Part shown: positions 25,715-34,465 of the stretch, in pieces
How the letters are laid out: every line of letters begins with the position of its first letter
Numbering within the stretch: position 1 is the first letter of the stretch
Origin: Actinomadura macra NBRC 14102
GTDB lineage: Bacteria; Actinomycetota; Actinomycetes; Streptosporangiales; Streptosporangiaceae
Assembly (NCBI RefSeq): GCF_001552215.1
Contig: NZ_BCQT01000019.1
Coordinates: 248,001-312,000, forward strand
Direction of reading: 5' to 3'
Length of the DNA stretch: 64,000 bases
Notes under the pieces: generated by a model
What the model was told of the DNA's origin: nothing
Databases searched by the model: none
The model's input: the letters and a program-made list of their open reading frames with translations, nothing else
Program-made: the position numbers and the translations under genes

Positions 25715-26653
25715 TCATCCGGGTCGCCATTGCGGGGCTTCCTGGTTTCTGTGATCGCTGGGGCGCGTGCCGCGCAGGCGCTTGAACGCCACGCTCAGGG
25801 CGAAGGCGTTGGCGTATCCCACCTTCTTGGCGATCGTGTCCACCGTCTGGTCGGTCTCGCGCAGCAGGTCCGCGGCCAGGGCGATCCGCCAGCCTGCCAG
25901 GTAGGCCATCGGCGGTTCGCCGACCAGCGCGGTGAAACGCCGGGCCAGCGCCGCACGTGATACCCCCACCCTGGTCGCCAGGTCCGCCACCGTCCACGCG
26001 TGGGCGGGGGCGTCGTGCAGCAATCGCAGGGCGGCACCCACCACCGGGTCGTCCAGCGCGCGGCACCAGGCCGGGGCGTTGGTGTCGGGGTTGTCGAACC
26101 AGCTGCGCAGCGCGGAGACGAGCATCAGGTCCAGCAGGCGGTCCAGCACCAGCTGCTGTCCCGCCCGGTCGGTGATGACCTCACCGGCCACCATCTCCGT
26201 CAACGCGGACGGGCCGGCCGGGACGATCAGCACGGCGGGCAGGGCCCGCAGGAGCCGCTCGCTGAGCTCTCCCCGGCGCTCGAAGGCCCCGCTGAGGAGC
26301 ACGGCGGACCCGTCGACAAGCGTGCCGCAGGTTCGGGCGGGGCCGGAGGCGGGCTCAAGGCCCTCGACCGTCGGGCAGTAGTCGGCGCTGGTGACCACCA
26401 ATGCGGGTGTTGTCGCGGGGTCGTCGGCCACCGTATAGGGCACATCGCCGCGGATGACGGCGATTTCGCCGGGCTCGATGCGCACCGGCACGTGATCGTC
26501 GGGGACGATCCAGGCATGGCCGCGCAGCATCGTGGCCAGCGTCAGCGGGGCGCCGCTGGCCATCCGCAGGGCCCAGGGAGGCCGCATGATCGCCTGCCGG
26601 AAGACCGCGCCGCGCGCCCGAACCCCTGCCAACAGATCCGACATCGCGTCCAC
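25715..26653 (-). CDS. AraC family transcriptional regulator with N-terminal cupin (Cupin_6)
   Basis: 312 residues. Residues about 10-170 form an AraC-binding cupin domain starting GVRARGAVFRQAIMRPPWALRM, and the C-terminal 100 residues carry two HTH motifs: WTVADLATRVGVSRAALARRF and QTVDTIAKKVGYANAFALSVAFKR. GTG 26653 lies 6 bp after TACACT, which suggests a leaderless start; ATG 26644 is the alternative. It is divergent from an NmrA-like oxidoreductase gene, the usual arrangement for this regulator type, and probably controls it. Confidence 0.9.
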   Translation of the reverse strand: MDAMSDLLAGVRARGAVFRQAIMRPPWALRMASGAPLTLATMLRGHAWIVPDDHVPVRIEPGEIAVIRGDVPYTVADDPATTPALVVTSADYCPTVEGLEPASGPARTCGTLVDGSAVLLSGAFERRGELSERLLRALPAVLIVPAGPSALTEMVAGEVITDRAGQQLVLDRLLDLMLVSALRSWFDNPDTNAPAWCRALDDPVVGAALRLLHDAPAHAWTVADLATRVGVSRAALARRFTALVGEPPMAYLAGWRIALAADLLRETDQTVDTIAKKVGYANAFALSVAFKRLRGTRPSDHRNQEAPQWRPG

Positions 26654-26733
26654 GACCGCAGTGTAGACGCTCAGACATCAAAGGGAGCTCTACAGCCATG
26701 GAGCGTCTCGCGGCTCGCCGGTTGACTGGGGGC

Positions 26734-27576
26734 ATGGCTGATTCAATTCTGGTGACCGGGGCGACCGGCAAGTCCGGGCGCCGCGTCGTCGACCAACTGC
26801 GGGCCCAGGGACTCCCGGTTCGCGCGGCGGCGCGGGGCGGCGAGCACACCTTCGACTGGACCGACCCGGGCACCTGGGACGCCGCCTTGGAAGGCATGCG
26901 GTCCGCCTACATCGTGCAACTGGACGGCACCAAGCTTGTCCGCCCGTTCATCGAACGGGCGGTGCGGCATGGGGTGCGGCGGATCGTGCTGGCCTCGGGG
27001 CGCGGGATCGACGTGCCGGGCTACGCGAAGGACAGCGGCGGTGTCCTGGAGGGCATCATCGACAGCGAGGCCGCCGTGCGGGACAGCGGTCTGGAGTGGA
27101 CGATCAGCAGGCCGGGCTGGTTCGCGCAGAACTTCAGCGAAGGCTTCTTCGCCGACGCCATCCGGACCGGGGAGTTGCGGTTGCCCGCCGGCGATGGGGC
27201 CGCCAGCTTCGTCGATGCCGAGGACATCGCCGCGGTGGTCGTCGCCGCGCTGACCGAGGACCGGCACGCGGGGCAGATCTACGAGGTGTCCGGCCCTCGG
27301 GCGGTGACGCTGAGCGAGGCGGTCGCCACGATCTCCGAGGCCGCCGGCCGGGAGATCCGGTACGTGCCGCTCTCCGCCGGGGAGTATGTCGCCGAACTCG
27401 TTGCGCAGGGGGTGCCGGCCCCGGACGCCGAAGCCTTCGCGGACGTCATCGAGCCGCTCAGGGAGGGCAGGGACGCGTACGTCTCCGACGGGGTGCGGCG
27501 TGCGCTCGGTCGCCCACCGCGCACCTTCGCCGAGTTCGCCGAATCCACCGCCGCCGCAGGCGGATGGCCGGCCTGA
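26734..27576 (+). CDS. NAD(P)H-binding NmrA-like / atypical SDR protein
   Basis: 280 residues. The Rossmann start is ILVTGATGKSGRRVVDQL, followed by ARGGEHTFDWTD, a short cofactor-discriminating strand, and FVDAEDIAAVVVAALTED, typical of NmrA-like proteins. The Tyr-x3-Lys of classical SDRs is not in its usual place, so a redox-sensing or quinone-reductase role is possible. ATG 26734 is next to GGGGG; ATG 26698 with GGGAG 10 bp upstream is an alternative start. Divergent from the AraC regulator. Confidence 0.87.
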   Translation: MADSILVTGATGKSGRRVVDQLRAQGLPVRAAARGGEHTFDWTDPGTWDAALEGMRSAYIVQLDGTKLVRPFIERAVRHGVRRIVLASGRGIDVPGYAKDSGGVLEGIIDSEAAVRDSGLEWTISRPGWFAQNFSEGFFADAIRTGELRLPAGDGAASFVDAEDIAAVVVAALTEDRHAGQIYEVSGPRAVTLSEAVATISEAAGREIRYVPLSAGEYVAELVAQGVPAPDAEAFADVIEPLREGRDAYVSDGVRRALGRPPRTFAEFAESTAAAGGWPA

Positions 27577-27626
27577 CCACCGGACGCCCCACGTCCGGGG
27601 CCGGGCGCGCGGCGTAGCGTGGGGGG

Positions 27627-27821
27627 ATGAGGCGGCGCAAGATGGTGTACGGGATCATGATGGGGGTGTGCCTCACGCTCTTCGTGCTCGCCTGGGCGGT
27701 CGTCCGCCGGTTCTCGCCGCCCGCGGCCGTCGCGATGTCGGTGGTGGCGGCGGTGATCCCGCCGTTCGCCGCGGTGGTGGCCAACTGGAACATCGATCGG
27801 ACGGACCGGCGCGACAGGTGA
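27627..27821 (+). CDS. DUF3099 small membrane protein
   Basis: 64 residues with two TM helices (YGIMMGVCLTLFVLAWAVV and AAVAMSVVAAVIPPFAAVVA) and the actinobacterial DUF3099 pattern MGVCLTLFVLAW with PAAVAMSVVAAVIPP. Basic residues at both ends place the termini inside. The function is unknown. It lies 34 bp before the next membrane protein gene and is probably co-transcribed. Confidence 0.78.
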   Translation: MRRRKMVYGIMMGVCLTLFVLAWAVVRRFSPPAAVAMSVVAAVIPPFAAVVANWNIDRTDRRDR

Positions 27822-27855
27822 GCGCCGGGCAGGCCCCGGCGCGCGGGGGCGCGGT

Positions 27856-28482
27856 GTGACGGGGCCCGGGGTGGCCGGGGCTCTGGACCTGGCGGGGATC
27901 TTCGTTTTCGCCGTGTCCGGCGGGCTGGCGGCGGTGCGGCAGCGGCTGGACGTCGTCGGGATGGTGGTGCTCGCGGAGATCACCGCGCTCGGCGGCGGGA
28001 TCCTGCGGGATCTGCTGATCGGGGCGGTGCCGCCGGCCGCGTTCACGAGCCTCGGCTACGTGCTGGTGCCGCTGTCGGCGTCGGTGCTGGTGTTCTTCTG
28101 GCATCCGCAGGTGACACGGCTGTTGCCGGCGGTGCTGCTGTTCGACGCGGCGGGGCTCGGGCTGTTCTGCGTCACGGGGACGCTGAAGGCGCTGGAGCAC
28201 GGGCTGTCGCCACTGCACTCGGTGCTGCTCGGCGTGGTCACCGCGGTCGGCGGCGGTGTCCTGCGGGACATGCTGAGCGGGCAGATCCCCTCGGTGCTGT
28301 ACGACCGGCAGTTGTACGCGCTGCCCGCGATGCTGGGAGCGGCGGTGATGGCGGTCGCCTACACCGCCGACCTGCACGGCGGTGTCGTCACCGCGGGCGC
28401 CGCGGTGCTGGCATCGGGGCTGCGGCTGATGGCGATGCGGTACGGCTGGCGCGCGCCGCGTCCCCGCGGCGTCCCGGACTAG
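27856..28482 (+). CDS. TRIC-type cation channel / UPF0126 membrane protein
   Basis: 208 residues, about seven TM helices arranged as two repeats. Each repeat has the Gly-rich signature: GLAAVRQRLDVVGMVVLAEI with ALGGGILRDLLIG in the first, and AVGGGVLRDMLSGQIPSVL in the second. Bacterial homologues form trimeric potassium-type channels. GTG 27856 is the start. It is followed 53 bp later by fdhD. Confidence 0.88.
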   Translation: MTGPGVAGALDLAGIFVFAVSGGLAAVRQRLDVVGMVVLAEITALGGGILRDLLIGAVPPAAFTSLGYVLVPLSASVLVFFWHPQVTRLLPAVLLFDAAGLGLFCVTGTLKALEHGLSPLHSVLLGVVTAVGGGVLRDMLSGQIPSVLYDRQLYALPAMLGAAVMAVAYTADLHGGVVTAGAAVLASGLRLMAMRYGWRAPRPRGVPD

Positions 28483-28535
28483 GACGGACCAGGGCATTTC
28501 GTCTCCTCCAGGTTCCGGGGGGTAACGTCACGGTC

Positions 28536-29348
28536 ATGGGGCGGATCACCGTGCGCAGGCCAGTGCTGAGGCTGAGCACCACCGGAACGCGGGGGCGGCG
28601 GCCAGACACGCTGGCCGTCGAGGAGCCATTGGAGATCCGGGTGGCGGGCAAGCCGCTCACGATCACGATGCGGACGCCCGGGCACGACTTCGACCTCGTC
28701 GCGGGATTCCTGGCGGCCGAGGGGATCATCGGGGGCGCCGATGACCTGACGGCGATGCGCTACTGCGCCGACACCGAGGAGCAGAACACCCTCGACGTGA
28801 CGCTGGCGCCCGGGGTGGCGCCGCCGGACGACTCGATGACGCGCGCGTTCACCACGACCAGTGCCTGTGGTGTCTGCGGGAAGTCGAGCATCGAGGCGCT
28901 GCGAGCCGAGCGGCCCTACCCGGTGGCGGACGACCCGGTGCGGCTGACACCCGCGGTCCTGGCGTCGCTGCCGGAACGGCTGAGGGAGGCGCAGCGGGTC
29001 TTCGATCGGACGGGCGGGCTGCACGCGGCCGGGCTGTTCGACGCCGCGGGCGCGCTGCTCGCCGTCCGGGAGGACGTCGGGCGGCACAACGCGGTCGACA
29101 AGGTGGTGGGGTGGGCACTGCGCGAGGGGCTGCTCCCCCTCGGCGGGCGGGTCCTGATGGTGAGCGGGCGGGCGTCGTTCGAGCTGACGCAGAAGGCGAT
29201 GACGGCGGGGATCCCGGTGCTGGCGGCGGTGTCGGCGCCGTCGTCCCTGGCGGTGGATCTCGCCGAGGACGCCGGGATGACGCTGGTGGGGTTCCTGCGC
29301 GGAGAGACGATGAACGTCTACGCGGGCGCGGAGCGCATCGCCACCTGA
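28536..29348 (+). CDS. fdhD: Formate dehydrogenase accessory sulfurtransferase FdhD
   Basis: 270 residues. FdhD moves sulfur from a cysteine desulfurase to the molybdenum cofactor of formate dehydrogenase, which makes the enzyme active. The mobile loop ACGVCGKSS contains the two catalytic Cys. Also present are EEPLEIRVAG at the N terminus, REDVGRHNAVDKVVG, VLMVSGRASFELTQKA and FLRGETMNVYAG, all family signatures. With moaA and mobA in the window it implies a molybdenum-dependent formate dehydrogenase elsewhere. That enzyme is a common selenoprotein, relevant to the damaged sel locus nearby. Confidence 0.95.
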   Translation: MGRITVRRPVLRLSTTGTRGRRPDTLAVEEPLEIRVAGKPLTITMRTPGHDFDLVAGFLAAEGIIGGADDLTAMRYCADTEEQNTLDVTLAPGVAPPDDSMTRAFTTTSACGVCGKSSIEALRAERPYPVADDPVRLTPAVLASLPERLREAQRVFDRTGGLHAAGLFDAAGALLAVREDVGRHNAVDKVVGWALREGLLPLGGRVLMVSGRASFELTQKAMTAGIPVLAAVSAPSSLAVDLAEDAGMTLVGFLRGETMNVYAGAERIAT

Positions 29349-29373
29349 GCACGGACCAGTGGTGCGCGTCACC

Positions 29374-29403
29374 TTGACCTGTCACCCCTCCGGGCGGTTA
29401 ATT
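29374..29403 (+). promoter_or_regulatory. Promoter TTGACC-N18-TTAATT upstream of the EphD-like gene
   Basis: TTGACC (29374-29379), 18-bp spacer, TTAATT (29398-29403). The -10 lies in the dyad GGTTAATTAAC, the only strongly AT-rich stretch nearby, about 55 bp before the start codon. Confidence 0.55.
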
Positions 29404-29456
29404 AACACCGTGTCCAATAACTGTGTGCTCGCCCGCGCCCGCTCCCGGAGGGCGGC

Positions 29457-31217
29457 ATGAGCGCGGCGAAGACCGTACGGTGGGTTCGAGGCGACGGGGT
29501 GGACCTCGCCGTGTACGAGCAGGGCGACCGGTCGCGGCCGACCGTCCTGCTCGTCCACGGCTATCCCGACACCCACGCGGTGTGGGACGAGGTGGCCGAG
29601 CGGCTCGCGGACCGTTACCACGTCGTCCGGTACGACGTGCGCGGTGCCGGGGCCTCGTCCCGGCCGTACGGGCGCGAAAAATACGCCTTCGACCATCTGA
29701 TAGCCGACATGCGGGCGGTGCTGGACGCCGCCGCGCCCGGCCGCCGGGTGCACCTGGTGGGGCATGACTGGGGCTCAATCCAGGCGTGGGAGGCGGTCTG
29801 CACGATGGCGGAGCGATTCGCCTCCTTCACCTCCATCTCCGGCCCCTGCCTGGACCACGTGGCGCGCTGGACGCGGCGCGGGCTGGCCCGCCCGACCCCG
29901 GCCAACCTGAAGCGGGCGGCGGGACAAGGCGTCCGGTCCTGGTACATCTACCTCTTCCAGACACCGGTGCTGCCCGAGCTGCTGTGGCGCGCCGGGCTGT
30001 CCGGGCCGTTCACGCGGGCCCTGGAACGGGGCGAGGGCGTCCCCGCCCGCGACGGGCATCCGGCCAGGACGATGCCGCGCGACGGCGCGGCCGGCGTCGG
30101 GCTCTACCGGGCGAACATGCTGCGGCGGCTGCGCAGGCCGCGCGACCGCCGGACGGACGTCCCCACGCAGGTCGTCGTCCCGACCCGGGACCTGTTCGTC
30201 TCGCCGCACCTCGTGGGCGGGCTGTCGGAGCACGTCCCGAACCTGTCGCTGCGCCCGATCGTCGCCGGGCACTGGGTGCCGCGCAGCCACCCGGACGTCA
30301 TCGCGCGCTGGGTGGCCGAGCACATCACCGGCGTGGAGGGCGGGCCGCTCACCGCCGCCCAGACCAGGGCGCTGCGCCGCGCCAAGGTCGGGCGGGGACG
30401 CCGCCCCTTCGAGGGATCGCTGGTCGTCGTGACGGGCGCGGGCAGCGGCATCGGCCGTGCCACCGCGCTGGCGTTCGCCGGGCGCGGCGCGGAGGTCGTC
30501 GCCGCCGACCTCGATCTCGGCACGGCGCGGCGCACCGCCGAGCTGGCCGGCCTCGCAGGGACGCCCGGCCACGCCTTCCAGGTGGACGTGTCCGACGCGA
30601 CCGCGATGGAGGATTTCGCCGTGTCCGTCCTGCATCGGCACGGCGTCCCGGACGTCGTGGTCAACAACGCCGGGATCGGGGTGGCGGGAGCCTTCCTCGA
30701 CCACACCGCCGACGACTGGCGCAGGGTCCTGGACGTCAACCTGTGGGGCGTGATCCACGGTTCCCGGCTGTTCGCCGCGCGAATGGCGGAGCAGGGGCAG
30801 GGCGGCCACATCGTCAACACGTCATCGGCCGCCGCGTTCACCCCGTCCCGGACCCTGCCCGCCTACGCCACCAGCAAGGCCGCGGTGCTGATGCTGTCGG
30901 AGTGCCTGCGCGCCGAACTGAGGGGCAAGGGCATCGGGGTCAGCGCGATCTGCCCGGGCATCGTCGACACCAACATCACGCGGACGTCTCGGTTCGTCGG
31001 CGCCGACGACGCGCAGGAGGCGCGCAGCAGGGAGCGCGCCGCCCGCGCCTACGCGCGCCGCGGCTTCGGCCCGCAGGAGGTGGCGGACCAAATCGTCGCC
31101 GCCGTCCGGGACGACAAGGCTCTGGTCCCGGTCACGCCGGAGGCCCGCCTCGCCTACCTGGCCTCGCGCGTGTCGCCGCGCGCGATGCGGCTGCTGGCCC
31201 GCCTCGACGTCGGCTGA
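29457..31217 (+). CDS. EphD-like alpha/beta hydrolase - short-chain dehydrogenase fusion
   Basis: 586 residues in two enzymes. Residues 1-290: epoxide-hydrolase-type alpha/beta hydrolase with LVHGYPDTHAVWDEV, nucleophile Asp in LVGHDWGSIQAWE and His in VAGHWVPRSHP. Residues 320-586: classical SDR with VVTGAGSGIGRATALAF, VVNNAGIG, catalytic Ser in IVNTSSAAAF and YATSKAA (Tyr and Lys). The layout matches mycobacterial EphD (about 592 residues), linked to epoxy-mycolate metabolism; this organism may modify other lipids. ATG 29457 has GGAGGGC upstream. The FAD oxidoreductase gene begins 28 bp downstream. Confidence 0.92.
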   Translation: MSAAKTVRWVRGDGVDLAVYEQGDRSRPTVLLVHGYPDTHAVWDEVAERLADRYHVVRYDVRGAGASSRPYGREKYAFDHLIADMRAVLDAAAPGRRVHLVGHDWGSIQAWEAVCTMAERFASFTSISGPCLDHVARWTRRGLARPTPANLKRAAGQGVRSWYIYLFQTPVLPELLWRAGLSGPFTRALERGEGVPARDGHPARTMPRDGAAGVGLYRANMLRRLRRPRDRRTDVPTQVVVPTRDLFVSPHLVGGLSEHVPNLSLRPIVAGHWVPRSHPDVIARWVAEHITGVEGGPLTAAQTRALRRAKVGRGRRPFEGSLVVVTGAGSGIGRATALAFAGRGAEVVAADLDLGTARRTAELAGLAGTPGHAFQVDVSDATAMEDFAVSVLHRHGVPDVVVNNAGIGVAGAFLDHTADDWRRVLDVNLWGVIHGSRLFAARMAEQGQGGHIVNTSSAAAFTPSRTLPAYATSKAAVLMLSECLRAELRGKGIGVSAICPGIVDTNITRTSRFVGADDAQEARSRERAARAYARRGFGPQEVADQIVAAVRDDKALVPVTPEARLAYLASRVSPRAMRLLARLDVG

Positions 31218-31245
31218 GGCGGGCCCGGCCCCTAAGCTGATCGGT

Positions 31246-32871
31246 ATGGCGGACGCGGTGGTCATCGGAGCCGGGCCCAACGGGCTGGTCGCGGCCAACA
31301 TGCTCGCCGACGCGGGCTGGGACGTGCAGGTCCTGGAGGCGCAGCCAGAGCCCGGCGGGGCGGTGCGCAGCGACCGGGGCGTGCACCCGGACTACGTCAG
31401 CGACCTGTGCAGCGCCTTCTACCCGCTCGGCGTGGCGTCCCCGGCCATGCGGGCGCTCGACCTGGAACGACACGGGCTGCGGTGGAGGCACGCCCCGGCC
31501 GTCCTCGCCCACCCGCTACCGGACGGCCGCTGCGCCGTCCTGGAACGTGACCCGCGGGCGACCGCCGAGGGCCTCGACGCGCTCGGGGACGGGGACGGGG
31601 AGGCGTGGCTGCGGCTGTACGGGCTGTGGGAGGAGATGGGCGAGGCGCTGCTGCGGGCCCTGTTCAGCCCGTTCCCGCCCGTCCGGGCGGCGCTGCCGCT
31701 GGTCACGGCGGCGCGGCGGGCCGGCGGGTTGCGCGTCCTGCGGACGCTGGCGATGCCGGTGCGCGGTCTGGGCGAGCAGGAGTTCACCGGGCCGGGCGGA
31801 CCGCTGCTGCTCGCGGGCTCGGCCCTGCACACCGACGTGTTCCCCGAGACGACGGGCGGCTCGGGGTTCGGGTGGCTGCTGGCGATGGCCGGGCAGCGGG
31901 ACGGCTGGCCGGTGCCCGAGGGGGGCGCGGGCGCGCTGACGGCGGCGCTCGTCCGGCGGCTGGAGGCACGGGGCGGGCGGGTCCGCTGCGGGACCGAGGT
32001 CACCTCGATCGTCGTCCGCAACGGGCGCGCGTTGGGCGTGCGCACCGCATCCGGGGAGGCGGTGCGGGGCGCGAGGGCGGTACTGGCCGACGTGTCGGCG
32101 CCCGCGCTCTACGGCGGCCTGGTGGACTGGTCGGACGTGCCCTCCCGTGATCGTCCGGGTCTCCGCGCGGACATGCGGCGCTTCGACTGGGACCACGCGA
32201 CGTTCAAGGTCGACTGGGCGCTGTCCGGCCCGATCCCCTGGGCGTCCCCCGGCGCCGGACGGGCCGGGACCGTGCACCTGTCCCCCGGGATGGACGCGCT
32301 CACCGAGTACAGCGCGCAGCTCGCGACCAGGCACGTCCCGTCCGAGCCGTTCGCGCTGCTCGGTCAGATGACCACCGCCGATCCGACCCGCTCCCCCGCG
32401 GGCACCGAGTCGGTCTGGGCGTACACGCACGTCCCCCACCGGGTCAGGGGCGACGCCGGCCCGGACGGGATCACCGGCGCCTGGGACGAGCGGGAGCGCG
32501 ACGCCATGGCCGGCCGGATCGAGGCCGCCCTCGAACGCCTGGCGCCCGGCTTCCGCGACCGCGTCGTGGACCGGCGGATCATCGCGCCGCCCGCGTTCGG
32601 CCAGCACGACGCCAACCTGCGCAACGGCGCCCTGAACGGTGGCACCGCGCTGGCACACCAGCAGCTCTTCCTGCGCCCCGTCCCGGGCCTCGGGCGGGCC
32701 GAGACGCCGGTCGCCGGGCTCTTCCTGGCGTCGGCGTCGGCGCATCCCGGCGGCGGGGTGCACGGGGCGTGCGGCGCCAACGCGGCCCGCGCCGCGCTGG
32801 CCCACGACGGCCCCGCCGGCCGCCTCGTCCTCACACCGGGCCTGGCTGCGCTACGCCGCCTGCTGACCTAG
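31246..32871 (+). CDS. Phytoene desaturase-like FAD oxidoreductase
   Basis: 541 residues. The dinucleotide fold VVIGAGPNGLVAANMLADAG is at the N terminus, followed by VLEAQPEPGGAVRSD, the RGVHPDYVSDLCSAFYPL segment and the C-terminal FAD signature GLFLASASAHPGGGVHGACG. It resembles the NAD(P)/FAD proteins of the CrtI-like amino-oxidase group found in actinomycetes, not the carotenoid enzymes themselves; no other carotenoid genes are here. Co-oriented and close to the EphD-like gene, so the pair may act on the same lipid. Substrate unknown. Confidence 0.87.
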   Translation: MADAVVIGAGPNGLVAANMLADAGWDVQVLEAQPEPGGAVRSDRGVHPDYVSDLCSAFYPLGVASPAMRALDLERHGLRWRHAPAVLAHPLPDGRCAVLERDPRATAEGLDALGDGDGEAWLRLYGLWEEMGEALLRALFSPFPPVRAALPLVTAARRAGGLRVLRTLAMPVRGLGEQEFTGPGGPLLLAGSALHTDVFPETTGGSGFGWLLAMAGQRDGWPVPEGGAGALTAALVRRLEARGGRVRCGTEVTSIVVRNGRALGVRTASGEAVRGARAVLADVSAPALYGGLVDWSDVPSRDRPGLRADMRRFDWDHATFKVDWALSGPIPWASPGAGRAGTVHLSPGMDALTEYSAQLATRHVPSEPFALLGQMTTADPTRSPAGTESVWAYTHVPHRVRGDAGPDGITGAWDERERDAMAGRIEAALERLAPGFRDRVVDRRIIAPPAFGQHDANLRNGALNGGTALAHQQLFLRPVPGLGRAETPVAGLFLASASAHPGGGVHGACGANAARAALAHDGPAGRLVLTPGLAALRRLLT

Positions 32872-32927
32872 CGACGTCTGGACGCCGGCCACGGGCAGGT
32901 CCCGGGCAGGTCCCGTGGGTAGCGCCT

Positions 32928-34427
32928 CTAGGCGATGCTTCCCGCGCGGCGGCCGAACACCGAGCCCGCCGCGAGCCCGGACCCTCCGGGGTAGTTCCCG
33001 CTGAACAGGCCGCCGAGCATCTCCCCGCAGACCAGCAGCCCGGGGATGGGGTTTCCGCGTTCCGAGAGGACTCGGCCATGGGTATCGGAACCGAGCCCGC
33101 CGAACGTGAAGGTGATACCGCAGGTGACCGGGTAGGCGTAGAACGGGCCGGTCTCGATCGGTGAGGCCCAGTTGCTCTTCGGCGGCTCGACACGGGCCGC
33201 GCGTCCGTCCAGCACATTCGGGTCCAGCGTGATCGATCTGTCGATCGAGGCGTTGAATTCCGAGACGGTCCTGCCGAGTCTCTCCGCGTCGACGCCCATC
33301 TTCTCGGCCAGGCTCTCGATCGTGGCGGCTTCGAACACCGAGACGCCGGGCATGTCGTATTCCTCGGTGCGCAACATCGGCCGGAGGGTGGCGTCGAAGA
33401 GCTGGTAGGCGATCGAATCGGGCTGCGCCAAGATCTCACGCCCGTATTTCGCGTAGGTGTAGTTACGGAAGTCGGCGCCTTCGTCGAGGAAACGGTCGCC
33501 GCGATTGTTGACCACGATGCCCAGCGGATACGACTGTCGCGTGAGCCTGTTGGTCAACGCCCGGTTGCTCTCGTTGTGGTCGGCCAGGGCGTCCCATGCG
33601 GTGCTGTGACAGGTGCTCCAGTCGCCGCCGCGGCGGGCGCCGATCGCCAGGGCCGCTTCCAGCAGGGTGCCGGTGTTGCAGGGCGTCCCGCGCACCTTGG
33701 CGTTCTCCCATCCGGGACCGAGGTGCTTCCTCCTCATCTGCGCGGATGACTCGAAACCGCCGGCCGCCAGGATCGTGCTCTGTGCCCTCACCTCCCCGGC
33801 ACGTCCCTCTGTGGTGCGGTACCGCACGCCGACGACGGCGCCTGCGGCGATGATGAGGTCCTCGACGACGTGGCCGTAGCGGATCATCACGCCTTCCTCG
33901 ACGGCGACACGGGTGTGGTCCGCCATCAGCCCTTCACCCCCACCGGTGTTCCCGATGTGGAGTCCGCCCCAGAAGAGGTAGCTGCCATCGGGACGTTCAT
34001 ACGCCTGCCGTTCGTACATCAGGCGGTACCGCAGGCCGCGTCCGTTGAGCCACCGCAGAGTCTCCAGGCTCTCCTCGACCAGGACCTTCGTCAGATCGGG
34101 GTCGTTGCGGCCGTCGGTGACCTTGGCCAGGTCCGCGGCGTACTGCTCGGCCGGGTACGGCGGCACCACGGTGACCGCATGCCGTTCGTCGGGATCGACG
34201 ATGTCTGCGATGTCCGCGAACCCGTTGTGGGCGATGCGCGTCGCACCGGCCGTGTAGTAGCTGTTTCCACCGGCGGCGTGCTCCTCGGCCTTCTCGAGCA
34301 GGACGACGGCGCGGCCCCGGGCGATCGCGGCGTGTGCGGCGGTGAAGCCGGCGTTGCCTCCGCCCACCACGAGCACCTCGGTGTGGAGGGTCGGAAGGTC
34401 GCCGGAATCGGGTGTTTCGGTGGGCAC
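32928..34427 (-). CDS. FAD-dependent tricarballylate dehydrogenase-like protein (TcuA type)
   Basis: 499 residues of the fumarate reductase/succinate dehydrogenase flavoprotein family. FAD motif EVLVVGGGNAGFTAAHAAIARG, then EEHAAGGNSYYTAG, ILAAGGFESSAQMRR and the C-terminal FTFGGLGSDTHGRVL and GNYPGGSGLAAGSVFGRRAG. These blocks, especially NSYYTAG and YPGGSGL, match TcuA, which oxidises tricarballylate to cis-aconitate. GTG 34427 follows CAGGAG. It is last in the catabolic operon. The true substrate may be another polycarboxylate or an alkylated succinate; the family also contains 3-ketosteroid dehydrogenases. Confidence 0.86.
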   Translation of the reverse strand: MPTETPDSGDLPTLHTEVLVVGGGNAGFTAAHAAIARGRAVVLLEKAEEHAAGGNSYYTAGATRIAHNGFADIADIVDPDERHAVTVVPPYPAEQYAADLAKVTDGRNDPDLTKVLVEESLETLRWLNGRGLRYRLMYERQAYERPDGSYLFWGGLHIGNTGGGEGLMADHTRVAVEEGVMIRYGHVVEDLIIAAGAVVGVRYRTTEGRAGEVRAQSTILAAGGFESSAQMRRKHLGPGWENAKVRGTPCNTGTLLEAALAIGARRGGDWSTCHSTAWDALADHNESNRALTNRLTRQSYPLGIVVNNRGDRFLDEGADFRNYTYAKYGREILAQPDSIAYQLFDATLRPMLRTEEYDMPGVSVFEAATIESLAEKMGVDAERLGRTVSEFNASIDRSITLDPNVLDGRAARVEPPKSNWASPIETGPFYAYPVTCGITFTFGGLGSDTHGRVLSERGNPIPGLLVCGEMLGGLFSGNYPGGSGLAAGSVFGRRAGSIA

Positions 34428-34465
34428 GTGTGACTCCTGGAATCCGTTGCGGGCAGAGCGGACGG

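Noticed and set aside
31246..32871. Carotenoid biosynthesis gene
   Set aside because: The protein is only generally CrtI-like and there are no phytoene synthase, GGPP synthase or cyclase genes nearby.
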